This document shows, in pieces, positions 21,889-33,257 of a stretch of 64,000 nucleotides of DNA. The stretch covers positions 12,482,850-12,546,849 of the forward strand of contig OZ038498.1 in the NCBI GenBank assembly GCA_964036315.1, written 5' to 3'. How positions within the stretch are numbered: the stretch's first letter is position 1; each line of letters starts with the position of its first letter. A program made the translations under genes and the position numbers. Source of the stretch: Acanthosepion esculentum (lineage: Eukaryota > Mollusca > Cephalopoda > Sepiida > Sepiidae). The notes below the pieces were generated by a model. That model did no database searches. It was not told where the DNA came from and saw only the letters and a list, made by a program, of their open reading frames with translations.

Positions 21889-23280
21889 TAAAAGAAATTA
21901 AGTATTTTATTAATCCTTCGAATTGGTATATGCAATGTCTAAAGGTATATTAACAATCCTTTTTTTGTTGATGAGGGATTTTCAAATCAGTTTCTTTTAT
22001 TCCGAATGTGTTGTCTAACGCAAAAAAGCCCGTTAAATTAAAAATAATTTCTTCAAAGTGTTAATGGTCCAAAAGTCTTCGACATAATAATACATTTATG
22101 CAACTGATTTAATATTAATTTTATTCATTGTTTAAAATTCTTCATTGATGCTGTTGTAAATATGTTTATACTTGAAACTTATTCTGTATTGTTAAAGTAA
22201 AGTTCGATTTTTTCTTCAAATCATAGCAAACATCGTCCCATTTATTACTTATTCCTCCTTTATTTTTGATTATTTATTTTTATAATTTTAATTTTATGAT
22301 TTTATAATGTTATTATTTACTTTTTATAATGTTTAATTTCTTTTATTTTGTAGGAAATGCAAGTAAACAAATATTTATATTTTTACGGAAAAATTGTCTA
22401 TTAAGTTTTCTTTATAAAATTTCAAAGTGGTAAAAGATTTTTTTTTCTTTTGCTTGTATATGAACCAAAAAGAAAGTCGGATTTAATTGACACATCATTC
22501 AGCGTATGTCACTTTAAATTGTGAATGAGTAACGCATCATGGATTCTGAAGGAATTGAAACATTTAACTCACCTGTAATATGAGTTTAGGTCAATACTCA
22601 TAACAGAAATCAAAGAAGTATTAACACGAGTTTTAGTGTGTGATATCTCATACAACACAAAATAAGGAAGCGCTATGATAGTAAAAAGATTGGGTTTTTG
22701 CAAACGTGTAGAGAGAAATCTGCTTATAAAACTGACATTTTAAATCTTTTTTGTCTGTGTGCGCATACTGAGTTTATAATATGATAGGCACTATCTTATT
22801 TTAAGCTACATATCAGAATAATTGGATACTGAAAAATTCACTGTCTTTAAAAAGGTCTCACAACGTAAATATTTGCATGAAACAAGTGGCTGATCGAGAA
22901 ATTATTACCTAATGTTCAAATCGTAACCAAATATCTTTTAAGAATACGTTTAAAATATTTGTTTAATAATCAAGGCTGACAAAATAAAGGATTTCCCTTT
23001 CAACGAACTAAATTCTTCAGAAAATCGATGTGTTTAGATGTTCGTTAATTGCTAAATAGGCTGGTAAGAACTTGTTTTGGACCAAAATTCGAAAAACGTC
23101 TATTTTATTTCAGAAGAACGGGTTTGGTAATAATCGCGATAAAATTAGCGACTTAACTGTTTTTAACTTACGTCATATCTTTTGTTCGATTAGTTTTCTT
23201 TTTTGCTAATTAATAAATTTATACCCACTTTTCAGTTCGGTGTAACTTCTCAACTCTCCCATGAATCACACAAACACACA
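21889..23280. other. AT-rich unique sequence
   Basis: No element or gene is recognised. A run of T-rich low-complexity sequence lies near 22260-22340. Confidence 0.4.
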
Positions 23281-23284
23281 CACA

Positions 23285-23287
<3 letters not shown>

Positions 23288-23352
<65 letters not shown>
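23288..23352. repeat. (TA)n microsatellite
   Basis: About 32 TA units lie immediately before the first of two direct repeats that bracket a SINE. Confidence 0.95.
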
Positions 23353-23353
<1 letters not shown>

Positions 23354-23356
<3 letters not shown>

Positions 23357-23455
23357 GTAAATGTTGTTAATACTGTTTATTATAAACAGAACATTTACTT
23401 AAATATTTGTATCTATAAAAAGAACGTATAAACATAAAATATGTCTTTAAATAAT
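23354..23455 (+). repeat. Direct repeat, left copy
   Basis: It begins ccggtaaatgttgtt, then tgtttattataaacag and cttaaatatttgtatctata, and ends at atgtctttaaa. It is nearly identical to 23695-23793. It also contains a small hairpin, tgtttat-tataaaca. Confidence 0.9.
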
Positions 23456-23548
23456 TGTCGGACGTTCTCCATTTGTTTACATTTGGATACGCATCGAGCA
23501 GATATGAATGTACGAGAGAAAACCATGGAGATTTGTAGTTTAAAAACT

Positions 23549-23690
23549 GTAAAATCGGCCCTGCTAACCGAAACGCTCATCTGTGGCTCAATCGGTAAAA
23601 ACAGATCAGGCTATATGACGGTTCCGTATAGGATACAGGTTCGATTCCTGTTGGAGGACGTATATTTTCTATGGAGGTTTCTCGGATATT
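23549..23690 (+). repeat. tRNA-derived SINE, family S2, copy 1
   Basis: A good polymerase III A box (tggctcaatcggtaa, 23584-23598) and a consensus B box (ggttcgattcc, 23639-23649) are about 55 bp apart, as in a tRNA. Upstream 'gtaaaatcggccctgctaac' and internal 'ctatatgacggttccgtat' are shared with the copy at 47.5-47.75 kb. The intervening sequence does not fold as a normal tRNA by eye, so this is a SINE head rather than a tRNA gene. Confidence 0.75.
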
Positions 23691-23694
23691 CAGG

Positions 23695-23793
23695 CCGGTA
23701 AATGTTGTTTACTACTGTTTATTATAAACAGAGCATTTACTTAAATATTTGTATCTATAAAAAGAATGTATAAACATAAAAATGTCTTTAAAC
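23695..23793 (+). repeat. Direct repeat, right copy
   Basis: It matches 23354-23455 with a few substitutions. The two copies start 341 bp apart and enclose the S2 SINE. Confidence 0.9.
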
Positions 23794-23930
23794 ATATCCA
23801 AATGTGAAAGAACGAAAAGAATATAAATTCAAACGTTCATAACATTAATTTAAAAAAGGGGCTCAATACAAGAGCAGAGCAATAGTTATTTATTATAAAC
23901 TGTTACATTGGAACATGCAAGTTACCACGA

Positions 23931-24021
23931 CAAAAATACGTATTTGTTTCGATGTCTCATTTATGTTAACTACCTGATGAGATGTCTAAATTAGACATCG
24001 AAACAAATATGCATTTTAGTT
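23931..24021. repeat. Inverted repeat (hairpin) of about 90 bp
   Basis: The arms caaaaatacgtatttgtttc and gatgtct (23931-23957) pair with agacatcgaaacaaatatgc and attttag (23992-24021), leaving a loop of about 34 bases. It may be a small foldback element. Confidence 0.8.
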
Positions 24022-24059
24022 GCGAGGGATGAATGAATTTTCGTCTAAATTTATGCAAA

Positions 24060-24956
24060 AATGAAAATAACACTGACATCTCATTTTAGCAGATATATTT
24101 ACCAAAATCACACAAAAATATCTTGAAATACTAAATAATAAATTTGTTCAATAAAATCGACATCGTCTTCAACCAAAGCCTCAAGTTGACTTCAAAATCT
24201 CCTGCATCTCTTCTGGGCGGTCTCCTTGTTTAAGTTGGTGAATGCTGTCATAATCCTTACCTTCAGTTCTATTGAAATTATTACGGAGTCGCTAACTGGG
24301 TGCCCTGTGATTGGATGAAAAACAACCAATCACAGGCGACCATTTTAGATTTTCACCAAACCCCCACGAGAGCGGATTTTACGAACTCTCTTCCTCTTTA
24401 GCTTGTCGGGACCCTCAGAGACAACACGTTCCCCGTCTGCACTCTCCGTCATCTAAACACCAGGACACGTGTGAGGATTTAGACAGCAACTGAAGCTCAG
24501 AAGTCAAGGCTCAATTTCTTCAAACGACACAGGAAAAGTAAAACTGTTAAAAGGACGCATCTTTCAGATAAGTTCCGCAAACCCGACTATTTGCAAGAAA
24601 CTTTCCTCTCTTTTTCTACAAATACAAGTTTTTTTAAACATTTTTATCTGTGTTTGTGTTCATTTCTTCTTGCCGGCGTCACAATATTTTTGTTACCAAA
24701 TATAATTGGGAAAATCTTAATAATTTGCAAGCAGTTGAAACTAGCGTTTTACGCTAAGAAAGTAAGAACCACGTGAAATAATTTAACACAAAATAGATTT
24801 GTGTAAATTAATATCAAAACGTGACGTCACTTGAGGAAAGGGTATACGCGCCCAATCCCATTTTGGTGTTTACTACTAGGATTTGTGGGCGTCAAGTTTT
24901 GTCCATCCTTTTTCATTTCCTTTGTTCTTAATTTGTTTGTGTAGATATCGTTCGCT
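24060..24956. other. Region upstream of the BEL/Pao gag; LTR not delimited
   Basis: This stretch is expected to contain the 5' LTR and leader of the BEL/Pao element, but no second LTR is seen for comparison. A hairpin with arms ctgtgattgg and ccaatcacag lies at about 24305-24336. No primer-binding site could be identified with confidence. Confidence 0.4.
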
Positions 24957-24963
24957 CAGCAGG

Positions 24964-26000
24964 ATGAATGACTTTAAGCAGATTAAGGGTGTTAGAGCCT
25001 TAATTTTTAATAGGGATTCCTTTAAAAGGAAAATAACTTCTGCCGTTGAATTAATGCCAGCAGAAGCATCCTTAAATAAGACTTGTTTTAAAAAACAAGA
25101 AAGCCTTATAAATAAATGGTTGACAGATGTCGACGGAATTAACACAAAAATAAGTGAAGCTTGTGAAAAAGCCGATATTAATTTAGAAAAAAGCGGTATG
25201 TTGGAAGACGAACAGTTAGGGGCGGAGTTCGTTTACAACATATTTAAAAGGCTCACGGGACTGGAAGAGAATATCTCTAGTTCCAATACAGAATCCGTCC
25301 CAGTTCAAAATCCACAAGTGCCACTCACAACCTCGTGCGTTTCAGCCCCAAAGTTGCAGTGTGTTAAATTCAGTGGAATACAAGCCGGTAAATTTGAATT
25401 TAAAAATTTCCTGGTTCAATTTGAAAACTGTGTGGACGCTGTCCACTGAAGAAAAAGCCAAGCTGTCGCTTTTTAAAAGTTTTTTTTAACTGCCTACGCG
25501 TCTCAGTTAGTGTCTCATCTTTCGTTAGAAGATGAAAATCTTGAAGTGGCCATCAATTTGTTGAGAAAGGAATTTTTGGATATTCCTCTCATTATTGATG
25601 AAATTTTTAAACAATTGCTGAGCAGTACCCCTAAATATGACCCAGAGTTTGTCAATATAAAAAGTTTTTTGTCAGAAATTAAAGCTGACCTATCCGAATT
25701 AAAAACCTCGTATAATTTGGATTTTTTGAAGAAAACACTCCAGGCTATGAACTAATCAGCCATATAATATTTTCAAAATTACCCTCAAATCTTCAAAAAG
25801 AATTAATCCGGAATATTGACAGTAACTACCCAAAAATCAATCAGATTTTTGATAGTTATAACGAGGTTATAAAAACCTTAATTAAAACAGGTTTTTAAAA
25901 AATCCTAATTCCCACCAAGACAATTTCAAGTCGCGGGAAGGGTATTATACTAAGAACAACAACGCAAAGAAAAATATTCCCACATTGGAAAACTTTGCAA
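24964..26000 (+). pseudogene. BEL/Pao retrotransposon Gag (DUF1759-like), broken
   Basis: The first frame starts MNDFKQIKGVRALIF and runs 162 codons, through a region ending VKFSGIQAGKFEFKNFLVQF that has the KLPK..GK...F..F...F pattern of the DUF1759 region. A stop at 25447 is followed by a shifted frame (AYASQLVSHLSLEDENLEVA, then LLRKEF). That frame closes at 25755 and is followed by a further shifted piece (IIFSKLPSNLQKELI). At least three lesions are present. The Gag would form the particle and bind RNA. The order with the zinc knuckles and protease downstream is that of BEL/Pao. Confidence 0.8.
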
Positions 26001-26365
26001 TAAAATCTAGCAAAATTACTAGACATTGTAGATTTTGCAACATCAACGGGCACACCATGAACCATTGTTCAAAATATTCCTCCCTTGAGTCGAGACGTTC
26101 TAGGTGTAGGGAGATGGGCTTGTGCTCTTTTTGTACAAGTGCTAGTCATAGAACGGAAGATTGCTATGGCAAAGCAAATAAATTACCTCGAAAATGTGCA
26201 AATTGCAAATCCCGAGGCCATGTTACCCCCCTTTGTGATGAAGCAGATAAGAGTGGAAACACTTCATCTGCTTCCACGCACGTGTGTACCAACACTGGCA
26301 CACAGGAGCAGCCTTATATTTTACCGATAGTGGCAATTACTGTTTCTAAAGGGAAACGTAAATAA
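25985..26365 (+). pseudogene. BEL/Pao zinc-knuckle region
   Basis: A 126-codon open segment has cysteine/histidine knuckles: CRFCNINGHTMNHC, CREMGLCSFCTSASHRTEDC and CANCKSRGHVTPLC. These are CX2C..H..C type motifs seen between Gag and protease in BEL/Pao polyproteins. It ends at a stop (26363-26365) just before the protease; in the ancestral element the two would be continuous. Confidence 0.85.
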
Positions 26366-26900
26366 AAATTGAACTGCCTCTTTGATACAGGCAGTCAAAG
26401 GACTTATTTCTCTAGGCAAGTTATTGAAAAATTAGGGCGCTATAGATCTTTCCTCACTCCAGTGGAATACGACGTAAAAACCTTTTTAGGGTCTGAAAAG
26501 AAAAAATTAAACCAAGTTGTAGTGGAGATTGAAGTAAATAAGGGTAATTCCTTGCACCTACCTGTTCTTATCGATGATGAATTCGATATGAACTTAAGAT
26601 TCGATAACTTTAAATCTGTTAAGAATAATTTACTTAAATTAAATTAAAAACTAGCCTTTTTGCACGGAAAAAATGATATTAGGGTTCACGGTCTTTTAGG
26701 CATCGATGTAATTCAATTTATGAAGAACATCAAAATGGTGGATTGCATGAAGGGCTCTGCTTGAGAGTTTCCTACAGGCATTTCTCCGTTAGGCAACTGC
26801 CAAAATGTTTTATATGAAAATCCAACTACCCCTAAAAAAGTACAGAGTAGAGATTTTCAACACAATTATCATGCAATAGTGCCTAAATATCCGTAATAAT
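26366..26900 (+). pseudogene. BEL/Pao aspartic protease (DUF1758-like) and start of pol, truncated
   Basis: NCLFDTGSQRTYFS contains the catalytic D-T-G-S of a retropepsin, followed by the usual Pao spacing to VKTFLGSEKK. A stop at 26645 is followed in shifted frame by RVHGLLGIDVIQFMKNI, typical of the end of the Pao peptidase domain. The reverse transcriptase is missing. The element breaks off by about 26900, next to a mariner relic. Confidence 0.8.
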
Positions 26901-26929
26901 TCCAATAGTTCATCTTTGGTATTACACAT

Positions 26930-27375
26930 CATGATCAAGGAGTTGCTGTTTGGGGATTTAGGTGAGCAGATGTAAGGAGTGACGTGGACGTAGAAATTGT
27001 TTAACAGCCATGTTTGGATTCTTCTGCTTGTGTGACATGGTACAGAGTCCTATTGTCAGAGTCCTGTTCTTCCAGTAGCTACACTCTTCCAGCACTATCT
27101 CTTCAGAAAACTTGCTGTTGGCTTCCGTATTGTGTCTGAATCCCTGTAGGAAGAGGAATAACATCGCTATCATTAGTGATCATTCTAGACACTATGATGT
27201 TGACTGGACATATCATCTAACTCTTTCCGAATCCTCTGTACTGTACCCAGATTGACACCCGAACACTCTGAAATGTTCGTATTGGAGTTTTCAGTGCGAA
27301 TGCCAAGCAGTACGGAATTCCGTTTCCAAATGTATGGCGGAGTGAATAGCGCCATGGTTCTCTTTTTCTAACGGT
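26930..27375 (-). pseudogene. Mariner-family transposase relic
   Basis: The minus strand gives an N-terminal segment RNSVLLGIRTENSNTNIS followed by VNLGTVQRIRKELDD, a helix-turn-helix-like region. A jump then leads to SVPCHTSRRIQTWLLNNF, the block that follows the second catalytic aspartate (QQDSAPCHTSRR in intact relatives). The middle of the catalytic domain is deleted and stops are present. No terminal inverted repeats were identified. The 5' end of this relic abuts the 65-bp satellite. Confidence 0.65.
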
Positions 27376-27384
27376 GCCCAACTT

Positions 27385-28432
27385 ATCCTACTATACTGTG
27401 CAGTCGACAAAATCAAAAACTAACAAGGCGCATGCGCAAAATTAAAAATATCCTTGTATACTGTGCAGTCGACAAAATCAAAATCTAACAAGGCGCATGC
27501 GCAAAATTAAAAATATCCTTGTATACTGTGCAGTCGACAAAATCAAAAACTAACAAGGCGCATGCGCAAAATTAAAAATATCCTAGTATACTGTGCAGTC
27601 GACAAAATCAAAAACTAACAAGGCACATGCGCAAAATTAAAAATATCCTTGTATACTGTGCAGTCGACAAAATCAAAAACTAACAAGGCGCATGCGCGAA
27701 ATTAAAAATATCCTAGTATACTGTGCAGTCGACAAAATCAAAAACTAACAAGGCGCATGCGCAAAATTAAAAATATCCTAGTATACTGTGCAGTCGCCAA
27801 AATCAAAAACTAACAAGGCGCATGCGCGAAATTAAAAATATCCTAGTATACTGTGCAGTCGCCAAAATCAAAAACTAACAAGGCGCATGAGCGAAATTAA
27901 AAATATCCTAGTATACTGTGCAGTCGCCAAAATCAAAAACTAACAAGGCGCATGCGCGAAATTAAAAATATCCTAGTATACTGTGCAGTCGCCAAAATCA
28001 AAAACTAACAAGGCGCATGAGCGAAATTAAAAATATCCTAGTATACTGTGCAGTCGCCAAAATCAAAAACTAACAAGGCGCAGGCGCAATATTAATAATA
28101 TCCTACTATACTGTGCAAACAACGAAATCAAAAAGTAAGAAAGGCGCATGCGCAATATTAATAATATCCTGCTATACTGTGCAGTCGACAAAATCAAAAA
28201 CTAACAAGGCGCATGCGCAAAATTATTAATATCCTACTATACTGTGCAGTCGACAAAATCAAAAACTAACAAGGCGCATGCGCAAAATTAATAATATCCT
28301 GCTATACTGTGCAGTCGACAAAATCAAAAACTAACAAGGCGCATGCGCAAAATTAAAAACATCCTAGTATACTGTGCAGTCGACAAAATCAAAAACAAAC
28401 AAGGCGCATGAGCGAAATTAAAAATATACAAA
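27385..28432. repeat. 65-bp satellite array, about 16 units
   Basis: The unit contains tatactgtgcagtcgac, aaaatcaaaaactaacaagg, cgcatgcgc and aaaattaaaaatatccta. Unit starts at 27392, 27457 and 27522 give a period of 65 bp. A GTCGCC variant is confined to consecutive units between about 27790 and 28070, and units near 28080-28190 are the most diverged. Each standard unit carries the perfect palindrome GCGCATGCGC. Confidence 0.95.
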
Positions 28433-29984
28433 GACGAAAATACCCATCGCAACCTGTATTCTGCACTGCATTCTAATCTCTTTTAACAAATAAGTGATAT
28501 TGATTTACTTTAACTGAAACTTCATAAAAGCTTCCAAGTTAATTTCCCTTTTATTCATTCTTTTTTAATAATATCTCATTTTTGGAACTTTAATTCTCAT
28601 TCCATTTTTCTTATCTATCTCTTTACATTCAATATGATGGTATTAGATCAACTAAGTGTAGCGATATATTTGTAAGTGAGGGCTTTTGTCTGATTTACAT
28701 ATTGGAAGAAAGAGAATGTCATATAATTCTGCACAAACAGTTATCGATATCATTTTATGAAATATCGTAACAGACATCGGAATACGCTGAATGCAAAGTG
28801 ATTAATATGAAAAACATATTTAATAATATTAAAGTTCTTCAAATAATTTGAAAAAGCCAACTACTTTTGACAATATCAGGCATTTTATGTCAACAAATGT
28901 TTATAAATACTATCAAATAAAATTAATGTTTTTTCTTTCAGGAACTGATGTAATTATAAACCATCCACACCAAATTTTGTGATGTCAGCAACCCCTTTTT
29001 GCCATTTTTGTAACCAATACTCGTTGTCACTTTCGTAATGCTCGTTGTGGTAGAGACTTTGTAATCGCAGATACAACTATAATACGTTGAATAATACTAG
29101 TGTCAGACGCCTTCGAATAACACTCGCACTAGTGGTACTTGCTCGATAATACACCCTCGACAAGTAATCCGTATAATGATCCGAATAGAGAAATAGTATA
29201 GTGAATAGAATAGAGAATAGCGGTCCGTATAGTAACAGAGGATAGACTAGAAATGGAGAACCGTATAGTATAGAGGATAAACTAGAAATAGCAAACCTTT
29301 AGACGTCACGATTTCTTACATATGCGTTTCTTCTATGGTCTCGTGATCCACTTAATTCAATAATGGGGTCGCTTGTGTTTGCTCACTGGCGATCTATGTA
29401 CGAACTCAAGTGTCGGCAGTGACACTTTATTCTTATATAACACCAGCTTAGTACTTTAAATCATAATGTGGCGAATGTTGCACTGTTATTTCGCATTGGT
29501 TTCCTAAAGTAAACTTTGAAGGATTTATTTCTGTGACATGACAATTGTATTGGACAGGAATCGATTCCAGAACATGAGCGTCTTATCATCACTGAAACAT
29601 AAAAACTCGACTACATAAAGTGAGGTGACAATGTCGGAATAAATGAAAAATAAGAATATCTCAGAATAATAGGAAAACGTTAGCAAACAAAATTCAATAA
29701 GAAAACTCTTGTAAAAGGTTTTCACAAATGGATACCATCAAGAAGATATTTGGAAGGCTCCAGAAAATGGAAAATGGAAGACTTAAGAAATTTTGATCAG
29801 ATAACAAGGAAATTGATGAACATGGAAGAAACCTTGCTTTTCAGATATGTCCGTGATAGATTTTAATTAAAAGGAACACGAAAGTTAACTCGTCATTATT
29901 GAACAATGTGGTAAGTTGACAATCATTCATTTTTTTTAAGCGTTTCACCCCAAGAAAGGCGGGAAGCCACGAGCACACAAGGGG
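28433..29984. other. Unique AT-rich sequence
   Basis: No element or gene is recognised. The segment 29160-29290 contains loose repeats of 'gtatagt', 'gaatagag' and 'agaggata'. Confidence 0.4.
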
Positions 29985-31068
29985 TTACAGAGAGTTGGAG
30001 CGAGAGCAAACGGGAGTGATAGAGGAAAGGATGAAGAGAAGGAAAGGAGATAGATCAAGGCATCTGGAGACGTCGATTGACATTACATTTGAATAGTTGA
30101 AGATTATAGCTATCAGGGAAACAGTCAAAGGAGAGGGAGTTCCACAGGCGATAAGTGCGAGACATGAAGCTATTGGAGTAGAAGAGACGGTTACATTTAA
30201 CAGTTTCGACAGTGAAAGGGTGAGAGCGGGATGCCAGCCTAGTTGAACGCTTAAATTCATGAAGTCTGGGAACCAGCGAAAGCAGCTCATCGTAGCAGTT
30301 ACCATGAAAGTATTTGTAAAAAAAGACAGAGGGAGGCGACGGCACGTCTGTGAGAGAGCGACTGCAGACGAGATGCCAGATCAGGAACAATTACATTGCA
30401 TATCCGTCTCTGGATTTTTATCAAGGACCTTGAGACAAACAGAAGGGGCGCTCCAGACCATATATGGCAGCAATACTCCATGCAAGGGCGAATGGTTGAT
30501 TTGTAGATTTGAAGGATCGATTCCGACGAGAAAAATATCCTGGCGCATCACAAGGAGCCAACTTTCCTTGCGGTGGACGAAGCTATTGACTCAATGTATT
30601 TGTTCCATCTCAGGTCAGCAGTCAATGTGAGACCGAATAGTCGCAAAGAGGAACTCTCGAGAAGTTCAGCGTCAGACATTCTAATGGGGGGGGGGCAGGG
30701 ATAGTTCTCTGTGGTGAATAATAGAGAGCAGATTTGTTTTTGAGGCGTTAAAGTTAACCAGCCAATTCCTTCCCCAGTTCACAACCGATTGGAGGTCCTT
30801 TTCAAGACAAACTGCCAGGTTAGTTTTGTCAACGACACTAGATTCTTTTTTGTAGGTAGGAGTAAATAGTAGTGTCGTCCGCATAGATGCCTACTTGGGA
30901 ATCTATGACGTCAGGAAGATCGTTGAAGATAAGGAACAGAGTAGGGTCCAGGATGGAGCCTTGGGGGATACCTTCGTTCGTGGGATAGGAGCTGGAGGAG
31001 AATCCGTTGAGAACGATCTTCAATACAACGGATTCTCCTCCAGCTCCTATCATGAACACTTAACGACC
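29985..31068 (-). pseudogene. Jockey/CR1-like LINE reverse transcriptase and 3' end, 5'-truncated
   Basis: The minus strand encodes the reverse-transcriptase palm: NEGIPQGSILDPTLFLIF, NDLPDVIDSQVGIYADDT (catalytic YADD) and WGRNWLVNFNASKTNLL. After frameshifts it continues with the thumb/C-terminal part: VFFYKYFHGNCYDELLSL, SRSHPFTVETVKCNRLF, then YRLWNSL and YNLQLFKCNVNRRL. The endonuclease and upstream domains are missing. Stops and frameshifts near 30490, 30680 and 30840 make it inactive. It is the best-preserved relative of fragments at 8.5, 13.9, 36.5 and 45.7 kb. Confidence 0.82.
30985..31050. repeat. 25-bp perfect inverted repeat at the LINE 5' truncation
   Basis: The arms 30985-31009 (ataggagctggaggagaatc then cgttg) and 31026-31050 are perfect complements around a 16-base loop. 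One arm is LINE coding sequence and the other is its inverted copy at the truncated end. Confidence 0.9.
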
Positions 31069-31069
31069 T

Positions 31070-32150
31070 TGAAACCATAACGCACCAGTCAAGTCTCTGT
31101 GTGCAGCATTGGATGGATGTAGTGTAGTGACTCGATAATGGCACACTGTGACCTCAGTGAGTTAATTAAACGAAAAAGAAAAAAAGAAAAAGGGAATGAA
31201 AGGAAAAAAGAAGAGAAAAGAGACTACTAACTGGATGATAATTGTTTAAATTCGCAGGAAAGTGGATTAAAAAGTAGAGAAACCGAAATGCGTTGAAAAA
31301 TTATGTTTCAAAATAAGAAAATGAAATCCCGAACAGTTCCAAGGAGAATCGAACCCTAAACAGACAGAAGTCAGCAAGATTGAGCAAAACCAAGACTACC
31401 CGCCAATAAGAATGAGACAATTAATGAATCATCGAAGATATCGGTCCTGGCAAACAGAAAAACATGTATTGTCGATAAAGAAAACGAGTGGTCATCGAAA
31501 TAACATCTGAAATTTTTCAGGTCAAAGAACCTGGAAAAATATCTGATTTGAATCGGCTATCCAGAAAAAATATACATAGAAAAACAGAGATTAGCTCCTA
31601 AGATTGGTTTGTTCATCATAATTTTTGTGACATTCGTCAAACTTTTTATGGCTGACATTATTTTGGATTCTTTTGGACACGTGTGATATGCAAAAATTAA
31701 TTACTAGCCCTGGAGTAACCATAGGCGACCGGCTGTGTTATCTGGTTGACCAAGAAATCACCTAAATCAACGACCGTGAGAAAAGATGATAAAGAATGAT
31801 TAATTACTGGAAATCTCCTTTTCGCCTACGCATTCTAAAATTTTAAAGTCGCCACAAAGATAGTGTACCAGCCATTGGAGTGGGCTGAGGTTGGATTCTA
31901 AGAAAGTAGGAGAAGGGAAAGAAATTAGCACCGCATATATGGGGCGATGAGACGTGAAGAATGTTGGAGCTAAGGGGCGACTTGATTCGTTTGACCAATC
32001 TCAAAAGGTGGCTGGATAACCCCTAATTTTGGATAATTACTCGAGTAAACATATTTTGAAAATATGGGATTTTAGTAAAAGTTTGATGCTAAGGGTGGAA
32101 GATGACCGGACTCCAGACCCTGATCAATCCCACACCTACGATACGCGGGA
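31070..32150. other. Unassigned, partly repeat-derived sequence
   Basis: No gene is supported. The later part (from about 32050) may be diverged Gypsy pol leading into the recognisable piece that follows. Confidence 0.35.
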
Positions 32151-32625
32151 CTCCATATACGAGTTATAAGAGTCTATACAGATTTAATAGGTTACCGTTA
32201 GAGGTCAAAGTGATACCTAGCATTTTCCAGTAAGTAATGGATACGATGCGAGCTGGCTTAGATTTTCTCGTTGCATATTTGGGCGACGTAAAAAGCGAAA
32301 TATTCAGAACACATGCAACACGTATGCCAGAAAATTGAGGATTACGGGTTCAAACTCAGTGAAGAGAATTTAAAATTTTTCAGGAGCAATATAAAATACT
32401 TGAGACAATTTATAAAAATGGACGTAGATCAGACCTATTAAGGACGAGCGCTATTAAAAATATGTTAACAGGTTGGAACGTTGGGGAACAACTTCACTAA
32501 ACTATGACTTTAAGATGGAGTATTTAGCATCAAATAAATTAGAACATGCAGATTGTTCGCCTAGATTAATCCCTAAATTTTAAGAAAGTTTAAAGAGACG
32601 GTGATGACTTTTTAAAATTCTGATG
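32150..32625 (+). pseudogene. Gypsy reverse transcriptase / RNase H remnant
   Basis: Translated pieces in shifting frames resemble Gypsy RT: RFNRLPL.VKVIPSIFQ, then MDTMRAGLDFLVAYLGDV where the active site YLDDV has become YLGDV, and RRSDL.RTSAIKNM. LERWGTTSLNYDFKMEYLAS and LEHADCSPRLIPKF then match the end of RNase H/connection (..NYDFKMEYLPS...HADGLSRL). Most of the thumb and RNase H is deleted. Many stops are present. Confidence 0.7.
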
Positions 32626-33086
32626 ATGTATATTGTGAATAATCAAGAGTAATCTTGACAGAGCAATATCTATTTACTGGTACTATAAAAGGACACTACA
32701 CGCGAATCTTGTATTCTCAGTTGAATAAAGCTTTCTTAAAGCCTACACCTGCGTACTTCTGTCCTTACAATCTGCTTTTGTACGCAGGAAGAGTAGTAAT
32801 GGCTGTTTCTTTGCAAAAAGGAATTTTAATGCAGCAATTTCAATGTTTGATATGCGGGGATGTCAATAATGAAATCCCCTATGAAAAGCTGCGTATATTG
32901 GCCTAAAATGGCCCAGGAACTTCAAAATTTAGTTAAATCATGCTGAGGTTGTTTTCTAGCGACAAAATTACCATATGCAAATTATCAACGTTGGCTTAAT
33001 ACTGACAAACCTTGGTCTTCGTTGTGGCGTAATCCAAGTGTATCAAATTACTGGAGGGGGAGAGAACAGAAGATGAAGTTTGTTTT
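32626..33086 (+). pseudogene. Gypsy integrase-region remnant, second copy of the 19.3-kb composite
   Basis: The sequence is nearly identical to 19330-19815. It has the same tataaaagg and gttgaataaagc stretch, the CVYWPKMAQELQNLVKSC region and the purine tract with TGAAGTTTGTTTTG. It ends 12-13 bases into the putative LTR, where unrelated sequence leading to a LINE ORF1 begins. The two loci therefore derive from one already rearranged element. Confidence 0.75.
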
Positions 33087-33257
33087 GCATATTTGATTTT
33101 TTTTTCTGTCACGTGTATTTGTTTGGTTGTTTGTCTGAATTTCCAGTTTCGACTATAGGCGAAACTTATTAACTATTTTTTCTCCCCCCCGCTTTCCTTT
33201 TAAAAAATAAAGAAACAAAGAGTACCTTAATTTTTAATTGTTAAAAAGAAATCGAAA

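Noticed and set aside
23580..23650. Functional tRNA gene
   Set aside because: The A and B boxes are good, but I could not form acceptor and anticodon stems, and a homologous copy with flanking similarity exists at 47.6 kb, so a SINE is more likely.
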